A DNA stretch of 64,000 nucleotides, taken from the NCBI RefSeq assembly GCF_947502415.1, contig NZ_CANMZV010000004.1, forward strand, positions 186,001-250,000. The letters are read 5' to 3'. Below, in pieces: positions 33,979-43,479 of the stretch. Within the stretch, counting starts at the first letter, position 1. Every line of letters begins with the position of its first letter. Source of the stretch: an uncultured Photobacterium sp. (GTDB lineage Bacteria; Pseudomonadota; Gammaproteobacteria; Enterobacterales; Vibrionaceae). The position numbers and the translations under genes are program-made. The notes beneath the pieces are model-generated. The model was not told the DNA's origin. It did not search any database and worked only from the letters and a program-made list of their open reading frames with translations.

Positions 33979-34010
33979 TGTAAAGCAGCGACACCAATCG
34001 CTGCTTTACA
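33979..34010 (+). terminator. Hairpin after the glyoxalase gene
   Basis: TGTAAAGCAGCG and CGCTGCTTTACA form a perfect 12-bp stem. The T-rich part lies within the stem, so termination is likely but less certain. Confidence 0.7.
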
Positions 34011-34393
34011 AATGCTCACTAAGCACCAAGAGGATAATAAACCGAATAATATAATGAATGTTTCATTAATATTTATTCACCGATAAATGCACCTGCGAAA
34101 TATACCAACAGTTTAATAAAGGTAAACACGTGATTCTATTTTCATCAAACAAACATCCCAGACAATTCATTATAATTTATATTTAAAGCTTCAAAGCCTG
34201 ATTTTATTGACACCCATTCAAAACTGAAATTTATAAATCATTGATGATATTGACAGTGAATGTTGAAAATGCCAGTATTTCCAACACAACAACGCAGAAA
34301 TGCGCTTTCACCCTGGTTGCCTTTATTCATCCAGCCTAAAATAAAGCCGCAACACTTCTATACCTAGAAAAAGTGTGAATAAAGGAAAATATA
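34011..34393. other. Upstream region of the toxin gene
   Basis: About 380 AT-rich bases with no gene. AAAGGA is a ribosome-binding site for the toxin gene. No Fur box, CRP site or other recognisable operator was found. Confidence 0.5.
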
Positions 34394-36196
34394 ATGAATA
34401 AAATACCGTGCGCGTTTATCGGCATGAGCTTATTATTACTATTTAGTTCATTGAACCATGCTGCAAGCCTTAATCAATCAGACAATCTAGCAGATATAAT
34501 CCAATCATCGACACCCTACTTTCAGCAAGAATGTCATTTATACGGTAACGAAACAACATTACCGGAAAACTGTCGCTACTACATTCTAAACCTCACTGAG
34601 TTAAGCCTTGATGACAGAAACACGTTTACTAATCGAATCCTTGGTTTAGGTGTTAGTAGTAACTATGTCCTAATAACTAAACCTAATAAGCTTTCACAAA
34701 GAGAAATCTATTTACTTGACAGCCCTGAAGCTGAATATGTTGCCACAAACCTTACACAGGACCTAAGCAAAATCAGTAGAGGCCGCCGCTCTCTTAGCTC
34801 AAGTAGCAACCCCAAGGTAATGGAATTTATCCTTCATCGCCGTTTTAATGTTGAACGAGAAAGTAAAGGTAACGCAACATTAAAATATAAAGTTCGCTAT
34901 TACCGAAAATCACCGTTCTACTCCCGCTCCGGTGATAAAGACAAATTCGTCGAGATCGTTTTGGCCGAAGGTTCAGGCATTGATATGGGCATGGAAAATG
35001 CGTGGTCTGATATTTACTATCGCTGGCAACACAATAGCAGTGTGAGTTACGTCTACAGGGAATATCTTGACTCCGTAAGTATCGATGTAAAAGTCAATGA
35101 TAAATCCAAGTTAGCAAACGGTAATATCTACCTCAACGATTTATATCCTCGAATGCAGGATCAAGTTGCTACCAGGATAGAGAAAGAAACTAGTTCTAGT
35201 ATTAAAGTCGGCCTTGGATTCTCCCCTAAAATTCCAATTAAAGACATTGAGTATAAATTTACCGACAAATACACCATCACCAACAAAAAAGAATTTGGCC
35301 TTGTAACTCAAACCAATCGTGATGGCTACCAAATTAAATACGAAAACAACAAGTACGGTTCACAAATTAACCCTGAAGATGGTTTCTGTAATCTTGGAAC
35401 GGCTGACGGCTGGTGCTGGGACTATGATGATTTCCGAGGAAATCCATGGAACTTTGACAAACTAAGAGCCAATAACCCATTAGCATTAAGCGGTCTACGC
35501 CCTGATTTCGTTGCAAAAATTGCAGCTAAAGAAAATGTTTCTGGCAACTCAACTATCAATGTCACGACTAAGGTCAATAGCCTTGCCCTCTTTGGTCACA
35601 ACCGTTGGATTCTTGGACGCCGCTATGCTTCAGGTAGCCAATTGCGGACCAGCAAAACCAGCTGGGATCGCAACTGGCAGAAAGATCGTGATTTTGAAAA
35701 ACTCACTTATACCGACAGCTTCCCGATCAATATCGACTGGAACAGTCCATGGTTCTTAGGTAGTGATGCGGTCACCATTAAATCAACATTCCTGAGCCAG
35801 CAAAATGCAAAATGCCTGACCGTTGTTAATGATAACGAGCTGACCTTTAAGGACTGTAAAGAAGGGGCCAAATCACAATCATTTATTTATGACCAGGAAA
35901 AGCGCTACCGCAGTGTTGCCAACATTGATCGCTGCCTGGATACCGCTAACGGCAAGTTATCACTCAGTGATCAATGTAATGCTGACTATGCGCCAAATAC
36001 TCAGGTTTGGTCATGGCAAGAACCTAATCAGTTCTCAAATGACGTTCTGTTTACGACCAACAATGATCGGACGATCAATGCAATTGATGCGTCAACATCA
36101 GTACCGAGCATTATACGTATAGAGGGCATTAAGGATAAGCCTGACAGTGTGCTTTATACCAGCAGGTTTACTGACTTTAGTACCGTTAACCCTTAA
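34394..36196 (+). CDS. hlyA: Pore-forming hemolysin of the VCC/phobalysin type
   Basis: A 600-residue secreted beta-pore-forming toxin. Order: signal peptide (cleavage near NHA-AS, residue 23); a pro-domain with a cysteine pair (C47, C60); a basic site RGRR (129-132); a leukocidin-like pore-forming domain (about 138-460) with a candidate stem region KVGLGFSPKIPIKDIEY; and a beta-trefoil lectin domain (about 465-590, AKCLTVVNDN, DRCLDTANGK). It lacks the extra beta-prism lectin of Vibrio cholerae cytolysin (741 residues), as in the roughly 600-residue HlyA/phobalysin toxins of Photobacterium damselae. It would lyse red cells and damage epithelial cells. A phospholipase gene follows 80 bases on, as beside V. 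cholerae hlyA. Confidence 0.82.
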   Translation: MNKIPCAFIGMSLLLLFSSLNHAASLNQSDNLADIIQSSTPYFQQECHLYGNETTLPENCRYYILNLTELSLDDRNTFTNRILGLGVSSNYVLITKPNKLSQREIYLLDSPEAEYVATNLTQDLSKISRGRRSLSSSSNPKVMEFILHRRFNVERESKGNATLKYKVRYYRKSPFYSRSGDKDKFVEIVLAEGSGIDMGMENAWSDIYYRWQHNSSVSYVYREYLDSVSIDVKVNDKSKLANGNIYLNDLYPRMQDQVATRIEKETSSSIKVGLGFSPKIPIKDIEYKFTDKYTITNKKEFGLVTQTNRDGYQIKYENNKYGSQINPEDGFCNLGTADGWCWDYDDFRGNPWNFDKLRANNPLALSGLRPDFVAKIAAKENVSGNSTINVTTKVNSLALFGHNRWILGRRYASGSQLRTSKTSWDRNWQKDRDFEKLTYTDSFPINIDWNSPWFLGSDAVTIKSTFLSQQNAKCLTVVNDNELTFKDCKEGAKSQSFIYDQEKRYRSVANIDRCLDTANGKLSLSDQCNADYAPNTQVWSWQEPNQFSNDVLFTTNNDRTINAIDASTSVPSIIRIEGIKDKPDSVLYTSRFTDFSTVNP

Positions 36197-36276
36197 TCAA
36201 TCATTCTTTGAATGCGTGATTTCCTTTGTCGCTATTTTGGTGACAACACAACAACAATAATTGTATTGGACTAAAA

Positions 36277-37530
36277 ATGAAAAAAACTTTACTTGCCATT
36301 TCAATACTTCTGCCTTTCTGTGGCGCCGCGTCTGCCACAGAAACAATTAAGCCAGAAGATATCACAGCAGAAGCCGTCCGTAGCGTTCAGGCATCTGAAA
36401 CTTACACTTATGCACGTTGCTGGTATCGTACTGGTAACAACCATAATGAACCTGCAACTAGCTGGGAATGGGCCCTAAATGACGACGGTAGCTACTACAC
36501 CGTTAATGGGTACTGGTATTCATCACATTTATATTCTTTCATGAATATGTTCTTTACTGATACTCCGCAAGAGGAAATTAAAGCACAGTGTGAGAAAACC
36601 CTTGGCGTTGAGCACGAAGCGGCTGATATCACCTTCTTTGCATCAGATTATAAATACTCTTACAATCACTCATTCTGGACCAATGACAGCAGTAACCAGC
36701 CAGCTAAGATCAATAAAATCATTAGCTTTGGTGACAGCATTTCAGATACTGGCAACCTGTTCAATGGATTCCAGTGGACATTCCCAAACAGCAACTCTTG
36801 GTTCTTGGGTCACTTCAGTAACGGTTTTGTCTGGACTGAGTACCTTGCCAATGAAAAAAATCTGCCACTATACACTTGGGCGGTAGGCGGAGCGGCTGGC
36901 AACACCCAGTACAAACTACTATCAGGTATTCACGATCAGGTTGATTCATACCTGACATACATGAAGATGGCTAAAAACTACCAGCCAGAAAACAGTCTGT
37001 TTACTATTGAATTTGGTTTGAATGACTTTATCAACTACAACCGTTCAGTAGAAGATGTGACAAAGGATTACGCCCGCGCACTTAAGCGCCTAACTGATCA
37101 CGGTGCTAAAAACATCCTGGCTCTAACCTTGCCAGATGCAACGATTGCCCCTCAGTTCAAGTATTCAGATCCACAAGAAGCTGTTGTTGTAAGCAAGAAA
37201 ATTGAAGAGTTTAACCAGTTTATTAAAGCTGAAGTTTTGAAATATCAACTTCAGGGAATCAATATCTCACTGTACGACACAACAGCACTATTTAATAACA
37301 TCAGCACCTCACCAGAAAAATACGGTTTCCACAACGTTACTGATGCCTGCTTGAATATTAACCGCAGCTCATCTAAAGACTACCTAATGAGTCATTCACT
37401 AACTAACGAATGTGCGACATACGGTTCTGATAGTTACATGTTCTGGGGCGTAACACACCCGACGACCAAAACCCACAAAGTTCTGGCTGAACAAATCAAC
37501 AAATCTGCACTGGATCAGTTCACTTTCTGA
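36277..37530 (+). CDS. tlh: Thermolabile hemolysin / lecithin-dependent phospholipase, GDSL family
   Basis: A 417-residue secreted phospholipase of the TLH/PlpA group with a signal peptide (cleavage near ASA-TE, residue 21), an N-terminal region of about 120 residues, and a GDSL/SGNH hydrolase domain. Nucleophile S154 is in SFGDSISDTGN. The conserved block III is FGLNDF, and H394 is in WGVTHPTTKTH. The position three before the histidine, usually the triad Asp, is G391. A glycine there has been described for Vibrio vulnificus PlpA, where a chloride ion takes the acid's place. The enzyme would hydrolyse phosphatidylcholine and can lyse cells. It is co-oriented with the pore-forming toxin and ends at a strong terminator. 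Confidence 0.9.
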   Translation: MKKTLLAISILLPFCGAASATETIKPEDITAEAVRSVQASETYTYARCWYRTGNNHNEPATSWEWALNDDGSYYTVNGYWYSSHLYSFMNMFFTDTPQEEIKAQCEKTLGVEHEAADITFFASDYKYSYNHSFWTNDSSNQPAKINKIISFGDSISDTGNLFNGFQWTFPNSNSWFLGHFSNGFVWTEYLANEKNLPLYTWAVGGAAGNTQYKLLSGIHDQVDSYLTYMKMAKNYQPENSLFTIEFGLNDFINYNRSVEDVTKDYARALKRLTDHGAKNILALTLPDATIAPQFKYSDPQEAVVVSKKIEEFNQFIKAEVLKYQLQGINISLYDTTALFNNISTSPEKYGFHNVTDACLNINRSSSKDYLMSHSLTNECATYGSDSYMFWGVTHPTTKTHKVLAEQINKSALDQFTF

Positions 37531-37550
37531 TTTTTCAATAAGTTATAATA

Positions 37551-37584
37551 AAAAACGGGGTAATAACATTACCCCGTTTTTTTA
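37551..37584 (+). terminator. Intrinsic terminator of the toxin-phospholipase unit
   Basis: ACGGGGTAAT and ATTACCCCGT with an AAC loop, followed by seven T. Confidence 0.93.
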
Positions 37585-37724
37585 TACCTCTTCATAATAC
37601 CAAACGTTACTGATGGTGAACTCCCTAGCAAAATCAGCAACCGCCACCATGTTTATATGCATCCAGACTCATTCGTACACTATACTAATTCTTGGTAAGT
37701 ATCAGATGCATCATGGATGAATAT

Positions 37725-40700
37725 ATGAAAGTAGCTTTACTCAGATTTCTGGCTCTATTACTACCGCTTCTCTCAATTACAGCTGGAGCTGCTTTCTATA
37801 TTTATCATGAAGATGTCCAGCAACTTGAGCAGCGGATCCAGGAAAGAGAACGCAATATTCATCAATCCACCTTACATATCACCCGATTATACTTTGCCCC
37901 CATCATCGATGATCTTCGATACTTGACCCAAAAACTCGAAGAAGTCAGCCAAAACAGCCATGATATTGCCGAGAAAAAAAGCATTATTGCCTCTGCCTTT
38001 AAACGAATGATCCTCACCCGAGCCTATTATGATCAAGTGCGGCTTATCAACGCCCAAGGAATGGAAGTCGTCCGGATCAACATGAAAGACGGACAAGCAT
38101 TTCAGATACCACCAAACCAGTTGCAGGATAAAAGCCGCCGGCCGTATGTGCAAAATGCTTTAAAAATAAAACCAGGATCATTTTATACTTCAGAGTTTGA
38201 CCTGAATATTGAAAACGGCATTATCGAAACCCCAGCCAAACCGATGCTCCGCTTTATCAGTCATTTTAAAATTAACGGCCAAAGCTGGTTAATCGCCCTA
38301 AACTACTTGGGCTATAACTACCTCTCAGAACTTAATAATCAATATCGCTGGAGTAATGGGCAAAACTGGCTCGTTAACAACGAGGGACAATGGCTATTGG
38401 GGCCAACCTCTGACAGTGCGTGGCAATTTATGCCAACTCGCCGACAAAACAACGCCACCCAAGACTTTTTTGAACAATACCCAAAGTTATGGAAGGCAAT
38501 CAGCGCCAGTGAAAAAGGACAAATAGTAGAGGGAGATTACCTCTATACATTTACCCGCTTCTTTTCAGGAGATAGATTTAAAGGAGAAGAACTTTTTACC
38601 CTCCCATTTGACGGTAGCGATCTTCCCTGGACCATAATTTCAAAGGTAGATATAACACAGGCTGTTATGGAATTGGCATTCACCCAAGAGAGAATGATCA
38701 AATTTACTATTTTCGGCATCTTGGTCGTCTCCTTGTTCTCAGGCTGCCTTGTTCTATCCTGGCACCTATCTCACATGCTTCGGCATGAAATGCAACTAAA
38801 ACAGAATATTCAAGACGTTGCGCTAAAATACTCAACAGTTTTGAAACACGTTCCCGATGGCCTGATCACCATAGATCGGGAGATGAATATCAATACAATC
38901 AATAAAGCTGCCGGTCATATCCTCAACATTAATGAAGAATCCGCTCAAGACAAAAACTTACTCAAGCTCATCACAGGCGACAAAAATCGTAACCAAATTA
39001 AAAAGCTGGTACAAAAAGTTCACCAAACTAACACAGAAACTAATGACACTCCTATCAAAGCAAGGATTCAGTTAAGCCATTTAAAAACCCGACATATCGA
39101 GTTCATCGCCACAGAGACACATTACAGTGACAGTAGCGAAGTGCTCCTTAATTTCCGGGATATCACTTACTGGATTGAGCGTGAAGAAAAGCTCAAAAGC
39201 ATGTCGCGAGCGTTAGAACAAAGCAATGATTCCATCATCATTACCAATAACCGTGGTATCGTCGAATACGTCAATCAGGCTTTTGAGAAATTTAATGGTA
39301 TCAGCTCCAAAGATATCTTAGGAGCGCAATCCTCTTCCCTGCTCAAGCAAAGTTTAGATAACGAAAAGGACGTTCGGCTCGTACAGGAAGAATTGAAAGA
39401 AGGTCGTACAATAAACCGAGTTATTACTCGCAGACAACCAGATGATTCAGTGATCTATGAAGAAAGAACCATCTCACCTATCCGAAACAGCCGAGGTTAT
39501 ATCAGCCACTATATATCAACAGGAAAAGACATCACAGAACGAGTTTTATTCGAGAGTAAACTCCATAAATTGGCTCACTATGACTTATTAACTGAACTAC
39601 CAAACCGAACCCTGCTACTACAATACATCGAAAGAGCGATGATACAGGCAAGAAAACAGTTCACAAGCCTTGCTTTGCTAAGTATTGATTTAGACCATTT
39701 CAAGCAGATCAATGACTCACTAAATCATGATATTGGCGATAAAGTCTTACTAGCCATAGCTCACCGCATTCAGCATACACTCAGAGAGGATGATCTATTA
39801 GCAAGGCTGGGCGGTGATGAATTTGCCATCGTAATAAAGACCGAAGTAGAACCGAACAAAATTGCCAACCTGGCAAATAGGATCATCAAACATATCAGTG
39901 AGCCGCTTTGTATCGAGAATAAAGAGCTCTTCATTACCGCCAGCATGGGGATCAGCTTATTTCCCGATGACAGCAGCAATGTTGAAACACTCTTCAAAAA
40001 TGCCGATATCGCGTTATACCGAGCTAAAGACGAAGACCGAAATAAATTCTGCTTTTTTACCCGGCAAATGGGGCTCGAAAGCATCAAACGCATTAAGCTT
40101 GAGTCCGAGCTGAGAAGAAGTATTGGTACCGATCGTTACGAACTTTATTATCAACCGAAAGTTAATGCGGTCACTCACGAGATCTGCGGTGTAGAAGCTT
40201 TACTTCGCTGGAAAGATGAAAATGGCAAAATCCGCTCGCCAATTGAATTTATCCCAGTTCTGGAAAATTCCGGGTTAATTATCAAAGTTGGCGAGTCCTT
40301 AATCCATCGAGCTTGTGAGCAACTAAAAGAATGGCAGCAAAAAAATCTTAATCTCAATTTTGCACTCAACATATCTGCACGACAGCTTCTCAATTCCAAT
40401 CTAGTGGAAACAGTAAAAAATGCACTTGATGAATCAGGCTGTGATCCTCGGTGCCTTGAACTGGAAATCACAGAGAGCGTAGTCATGTGTGACGTTACAA
40501 ACGCACTAGATAAATTAATCGGCCTTGAAGCGTTGGGGGTCAAACTTGCAATCGATGATTTCGGCACAGGATATTCATCGCTAGCCTACCTCAGCCGCTT
40601 CCCGATACATATTCTGAAGGTCGATCGTGAATTTGTAAAAGATCTGCCAGAAAACAAAGACAATATCACGATCACACGCTCCATTGTTGAACTAGCCCAC

Positions 40701-40868
40701 AACCTAAATATGCACGTTGTGGCTGAAGGAGTTGAAACCCAAGCTCAACAGCATTTTTTAGGGAGTCTGGGGGTCGAAGAGTTTCAAGGCTTTTACTTTG
40801 GAGCGCCAATGCCAATCAATGACTTTGAGCTGCTCTATTTGGACTCTACTGAGTCGGCGACCATTTAG
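37725..40868 (+). CDS. Membrane c-di-GMP enzyme: Cache-PAS-PAS-GGDEF-EAL
   Basis: A 1047-residue receptor. One membrane segment (about 4-25), a periplasmic Cache-like sensor (about 30-325), a second segment (about 328-350), two PAS modules (about 375-480 and 500-620), then GGDEF (RLGGDEFAIV, intact) and EAL (VEALLRW, ISARQLL, ELEITESVV, IDDFGTGYSSLAYL, VVAEGVETQAQ, QGFYFG). The expected phosphodiesterase residues are present, so both synthesis and hydrolysis of c-di-GMP are possible. The start is uncertain: this ATG has GGATGA upstream, while others lie four and eleven codons earlier. It stands alone after the toxin genes. Two acidic segments in the sensor could bind small solutes; the ligand is unknown. 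Confidence 0.85.
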   Translation: MKVALLRFLALLLPLLSITAGAAFYIYHEDVQQLEQRIQERERNIHQSTLHITRLYFAPIIDDLRYLTQKLEEVSQNSHDIAEKKSIIASAFKRMILTRAYYDQVRLINAQGMEVVRINMKDGQAFQIPPNQLQDKSRRPYVQNALKIKPGSFYTSEFDLNIENGIIETPAKPMLRFISHFKINGQSWLIALNYLGYNYLSELNNQYRWSNGQNWLVNNEGQWLLGPTSDSAWQFMPTRRQNNATQDFFEQYPKLWKAISASEKGQIVEGDYLYTFTRFFSGDRFKGEELFTLPFDGSDLPWTIISKVDITQAVMELAFTQERMIKFTIFGILVVSLFSGCLVLSWHLSHMLRHEMQLKQNIQDVALKYSTVLKHVPDGLITIDREMNINTINKAAGHILNINEESAQDKNLLKLITGDKNRNQIKKLVQKVHQTNTETNDTPIKARIQLSHLKTRHIEFIATETHYSDSSEVLLNFRDITYWIEREEKLKSMSRALEQSNDSIIITNNRGIVEYVNQAFEKFNGISSKDILGAQSSSLLKQSLDNEKDVRLVQEELKEGRTINRVITRRQPDDSVIYEERTISPIRNSRGYISHYISTGKDITERVLFESKLHKLAHYDLLTELPNRTLLLQYIERAMIQARKQFTSLALLSIDLDHFKQINDSLNHDIGDKVLLAIAHRIQHTLREDDLLARLGGDEFAIVIKTEVEPNKIANLANRIIKHISEPLCIENKELFITASMGISLFPDDSSNVETLFKNADIALYRAKDEDRNKFCFFTRQMGLESIKRIKLESELRRSIGTDRYELYYQPKVNAVTHEICGVEALLRWKDENGKIRSPIEFIPVLENSGLIIKVGESLIHRACEQLKEWQQKNLNLNFALNISARQLLNSNLVETVKNALDESGCDPRCLELEITESVVMCDVTNALDKLIGLEALGVKLAIDDFGTGYSSLAYLSRFPIHILKVDREFVKDLPENKDNITITRSIVELAHNLNMHVVAEGVETQAQQHFLGSLGVEEFQGFYFGAPMPINDFELLYLDSTESATI

Positions 40869-40880
40869 CCCATTGAAAGT

Positions 40881-40910
40881 AAAGTAACAAATAATAGCAT
40901 TTGTTGCTTT
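40881..40910 (+). terminator. Weak hairpin after the GGDEF-EAL gene
   Basis: AAAGTAACAAAT and ATTTGTTGCTTT (one G-T pair) form a 12-bp AU-rich stem. It probably ends the transcript. Confidence 0.5.
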
Positions 40911-40972
40911 GCATATTCAGTCATATAATTTGTCACAAAGATCCATCACTCAAACGCCTTTGAGGTAGAAAT

Positions 40973-41314
40973 ATGAGCTTTAGTGATTATTTAGATAACT
41001 TTATTAAACAGCGCGACCAACAATCTCAATCTGGTGTCAAGACGACCTTTCGTCGTCAATCGGTTATTCAAGAGCCCACAAATCAAAGTGTTGCTCGAGA
41101 AGCCATCGCTAAAGCACAAGAAGAAGCTGCAGAGCAAGCTACTATCGAGAGCAAAGCGCCACATGTACGTATCAATGGCCGGTGCGTAACTGAAACAGAA
41201 GCACAGGTTGTTAACCAACTAAAAGAAGAAGCTAAACCAGCCAATCCGAGCCGCATTGATTATATTCATCAGCTAAGAAAAGAACTCAAGCTTAGAAAAC
41301 GCACAAAAGAATAG
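40973..41314 (+). CDS. Small soluble protein of unknown function
   Basis: A 113-residue hydrophilic protein with no signal peptide or membrane segment, which I do not recognise. The middle (residues 30-75) is rich in Ala, Glu and Gln and looks helical; the end is strongly basic (QLRKELKLRKRTKE). One block, APHVRINGRCVTETEAQVV, may be conserved in relatives, with a single cysteine. AGGTAG stands before the start. It is monocistronic, between a c-di-GMP enzyme and gltS. Confidence 0.6.
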   Translation: MSFSDYLDNFIKQRDQQSQSGVKTTFRRQSVIQEPTNQSVAREAIAKAQEEAAEQATIESKAPHVRINGRCVTETEAQVVNQLKEEAKPANPSRIDYIHQLRKELKLRKRTKE

Positions 41315-41987
41315 CTACTTCTCTTTTCTTTCGTAAAAGCTTTATCGCCTTTCAGGCTTTAGCATCATAATACTTGGTGCTAAATCCAACCAGCCTAGCA
41401 ACATTTCTTTATGAATTTGTGATTATTGATCTGTTTCACTACCTAGCCGCTGTATAAAAAACAAGCCAAACCGCACTAATATTAAAGCCTTCAATTTTTG
41501 GTTTATAAAAATTTCAAATTATTTTAAAAGAAACAGAGAGTAAAACACAAACAGACAGTTCAACTATTAACCATCACCACTAAGTTGCTCACTATTTAAA
41601 CTCCAATCATCACAATCAACAAAACAGTAACATAGAAATATATGCCAAAATTTCTATGAAAAGAAAGTCAGCAAATTGACGTAGCACTCTAACCCTATAA
41701 TTCTAAAGTAACTTATTATTTTTCATTACTTTAATTTTCATTAAATTCATTGGTAAAAATTAAATGTTGATATTATCCCCATTAAATAACGAAAAACACT
41801 AGACACACAAAACAAGAACAACTAACACACCCAGCGCAACACCATGGCAAACAAACACCAAACCAGCCCACATTAAGCCACTTTGATTATCAATACCTCT
41901 ACACCATTTTTAACCTCAGGGCAATATAGGCACGAGGCTTTTTAGGGGTTAAAATTGCCTCCTGAAAAAAGTATGAAAGACATAAAC
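41315..41987. other. Long AT-rich gap upstream of gltS
   Basis: About 670 bases without a convincing gene. The last 80 bases hold inverted repeats that could fold as a leader of gltS: TTTTAACC with GGTTAAAA, and GGCAAT/GAGGC with ATTGCCTCC. The remainder is AT-rich with no recognised motif. Confidence 0.5.
41908..41963 (+). promoter_or_regulatory. Possible structured leader of gltS
   Basis: TTTTAACC (41908-41915) can pair with GGTTAAAA (41947-41954). GCAAT (41921-41925) or GAGGC (41934-41938) can pair with ATTGC or GCCTC just downstream (41954-41961). The pairings compete, so alternative folds are possible. No known riboswitch class was recognised. Confidence 0.35.
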
Positions 41988-43211
41988 ATGAACTCAACAA
42001 TTCAAATTAACGAGCTGGAATCCATGCTCATTGCGATTGTCGTGCTTTTTCTTGGCTACTTTATTAATAGCAAAGTGAAGGTTCTTAGAAAGTACAATAT
42101 TCCAGAACCCATTGTCGGTGGCCTGATCGTAGCGGTGATCATTACGCTTCTTCACCAACAAGGCATTGACATCACATTCAAGCTGAGCATCAAAAACACT
42201 TTAATGCAGATGTTTTTTGCGACTGTCGGTCTAGCAGCCAGCTTTAAGTTACTCGCTAAAGGCGGTTCTCGCGTTTTCTTATTCCTTGGCGTGGCAACTC
42301 TTTATATCGTTATTCAGAACGCCGTAGGGGTAAGCCTAAGTACTATGCTTGGCCTTGATCCATTACTGGGATTAATCGTTGGCTCTATCACCCTTTCCGG
42401 TGGTCACGGTACTGGTGCAGCCTGGTCACAAACATTTGCCAATGATTTTGGTCTGCAAACACTGGAACTTTCCATGGCTGCAGCTACCTTTGGCCTGATC
42501 ATGGGTGGGATTATCGGAGGCCCTGTCGCCCAGCGCCTGATCAATAAATTCAGCTTAAAGTCAGAGTTCGGTTGCGGTGAGCATCATCACGTCGATCATC
42601 CAGATCTAGTAACATACAGCGATCACGAAGAAGATCGAATTACAGCCAAAAATTCGATTGAAGTTCTTTTTATTCTGCTTGTATGTGTTGCTGGCGCATC
42701 TCATGTGAAAGAGTTTATCGATGGTTTAGGTGTCAACTGGCTGCGTATACCTGACTTTGTTTACGCCTTATTTATTGGTGTATTCATCACTAACGTTTGT
42801 GAAACAACAAAGATATATAAGATCAACAGTGAAACCGTCGATGCGCTAGGTACTATTTCATTGTCACTGTTTCTGGCTATGGCGTTGATGAGCCTTCAGT
42901 TATGGGAGTTGATGGAACTGGCACTACCAATGCTGCTAATTCTTGCGGTACAAACTATCACCCTGGCACTGTTTTCCTACTTTGTGACATTCCGCTTAAT
43001 GGGCAAAAGCTACGATGCAGCTGTGATCTCCGGCGGCCATTGCGGCTTTGGTATGGGGGCGACACCAACTGCGGTGATGAACATGGGCTCTTTAGTCTCA
43101 AGAAATGGTCCATCACCTCAAGCATTCATGGTTGTACCTATTGTTGGGGCATTCTTTATAGATATCGCTAACTTAGTGGTTCTCCAAACCTACATAAGCT
43201 TCATTCAGTAG
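41988..43211 (+). CDS. gltS: GltS, sodium/glutamate symporter
   Basis: A 407-residue inner-membrane carrier of the GltS (ESS) family that takes up glutamate with sodium. It has two inverted repeat halves of about five segments with the signature loops GSITLSGGHGTGAAWS and SGGHCGFGMGATPTAVMNMG, as in the E. coli protein (401 residues). The start MNSTIQINELESM gives a normal length; an ATG six codons earlier is also possible. A charged, histidine-rich central loop (CGEHHHVDHPD) is noticeable. The gene is monocistronic with a possible structured leader and a strong terminator. Confidence 0.92.
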   Translation: MNSTIQINELESMLIAIVVLFLGYFINSKVKVLRKYNIPEPIVGGLIVAVIITLLHQQGIDITFKLSIKNTLMQMFFATVGLAASFKLLAKGGSRVFLFLGVATLYIVIQNAVGVSLSTMLGLDPLLGLIVGSITLSGGHGTGAAWSQTFANDFGLQTLELSMAAATFGLIMGGIIGGPVAQRLINKFSLKSEFGCGEHHHVDHPDLVTYSDHEEDRITAKNSIEVLFILLVCVAGASHVKEFIDGLGVNWLRIPDFVYALFIGVFITNVCETTKIYKINSETVDALGTISLSLFLAMALMSLQLWELMELALPMLLILAVQTITLALFSYFVTFRLMGKSYDAAVISGGHCGFGMGATPTAVMNMGSLVSRNGPSPQAFMVVPIVGAFFIDIANLVVLQTYISFIQ

Positions 43212-43228
43212 TTATTCCCATCTCTCTC

Positions 43229-43264
43229 AAAGGGCAAGTGACAACGTCACCTGCCCTTTTTTAT
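43229..43264 (+). terminator. Intrinsic terminator of gltS
   Basis: AAGGGCA-A-GTGAC and GTCAC-C-TGCCCTT with an AAC loop, then a T-run. Confidence 0.92.
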
Positions 43265-43390
43265 TATTTCTTCCCATCTCAAACAGCGTTTTTTCGTTCT
43301 ATTATTAATACAGATAAATAACCTTATACGCTTACAGAACAAAATAATACAAATAAGATTCTTCTACTCGGAGGGGCGAAACTCGTTCTC

Positions 43391-43416
43391 ATCAACTCAC
43401 CTACGGGTGGCTTGAT
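43391..43416 (+). promoter_or_regulatory. Hairpin in the leader of the DUF465 gene
   Basis: ATCAA-CT-CACC and GGTG-GC-TTGAT form an interrupted stem about 65 bases before the start codon. Just upstream, CGGAGGGGCGAAACTCG could form a smaller stem. A structured 5' untranslated region is possible, with no recognised class. Confidence 0.35.
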
Positions 43417-43479
43417 TTGTTCTAACAACAACGATGAAAATAAGCAGGGCTTAACACATCAAACGTATGGAGTATTAAG

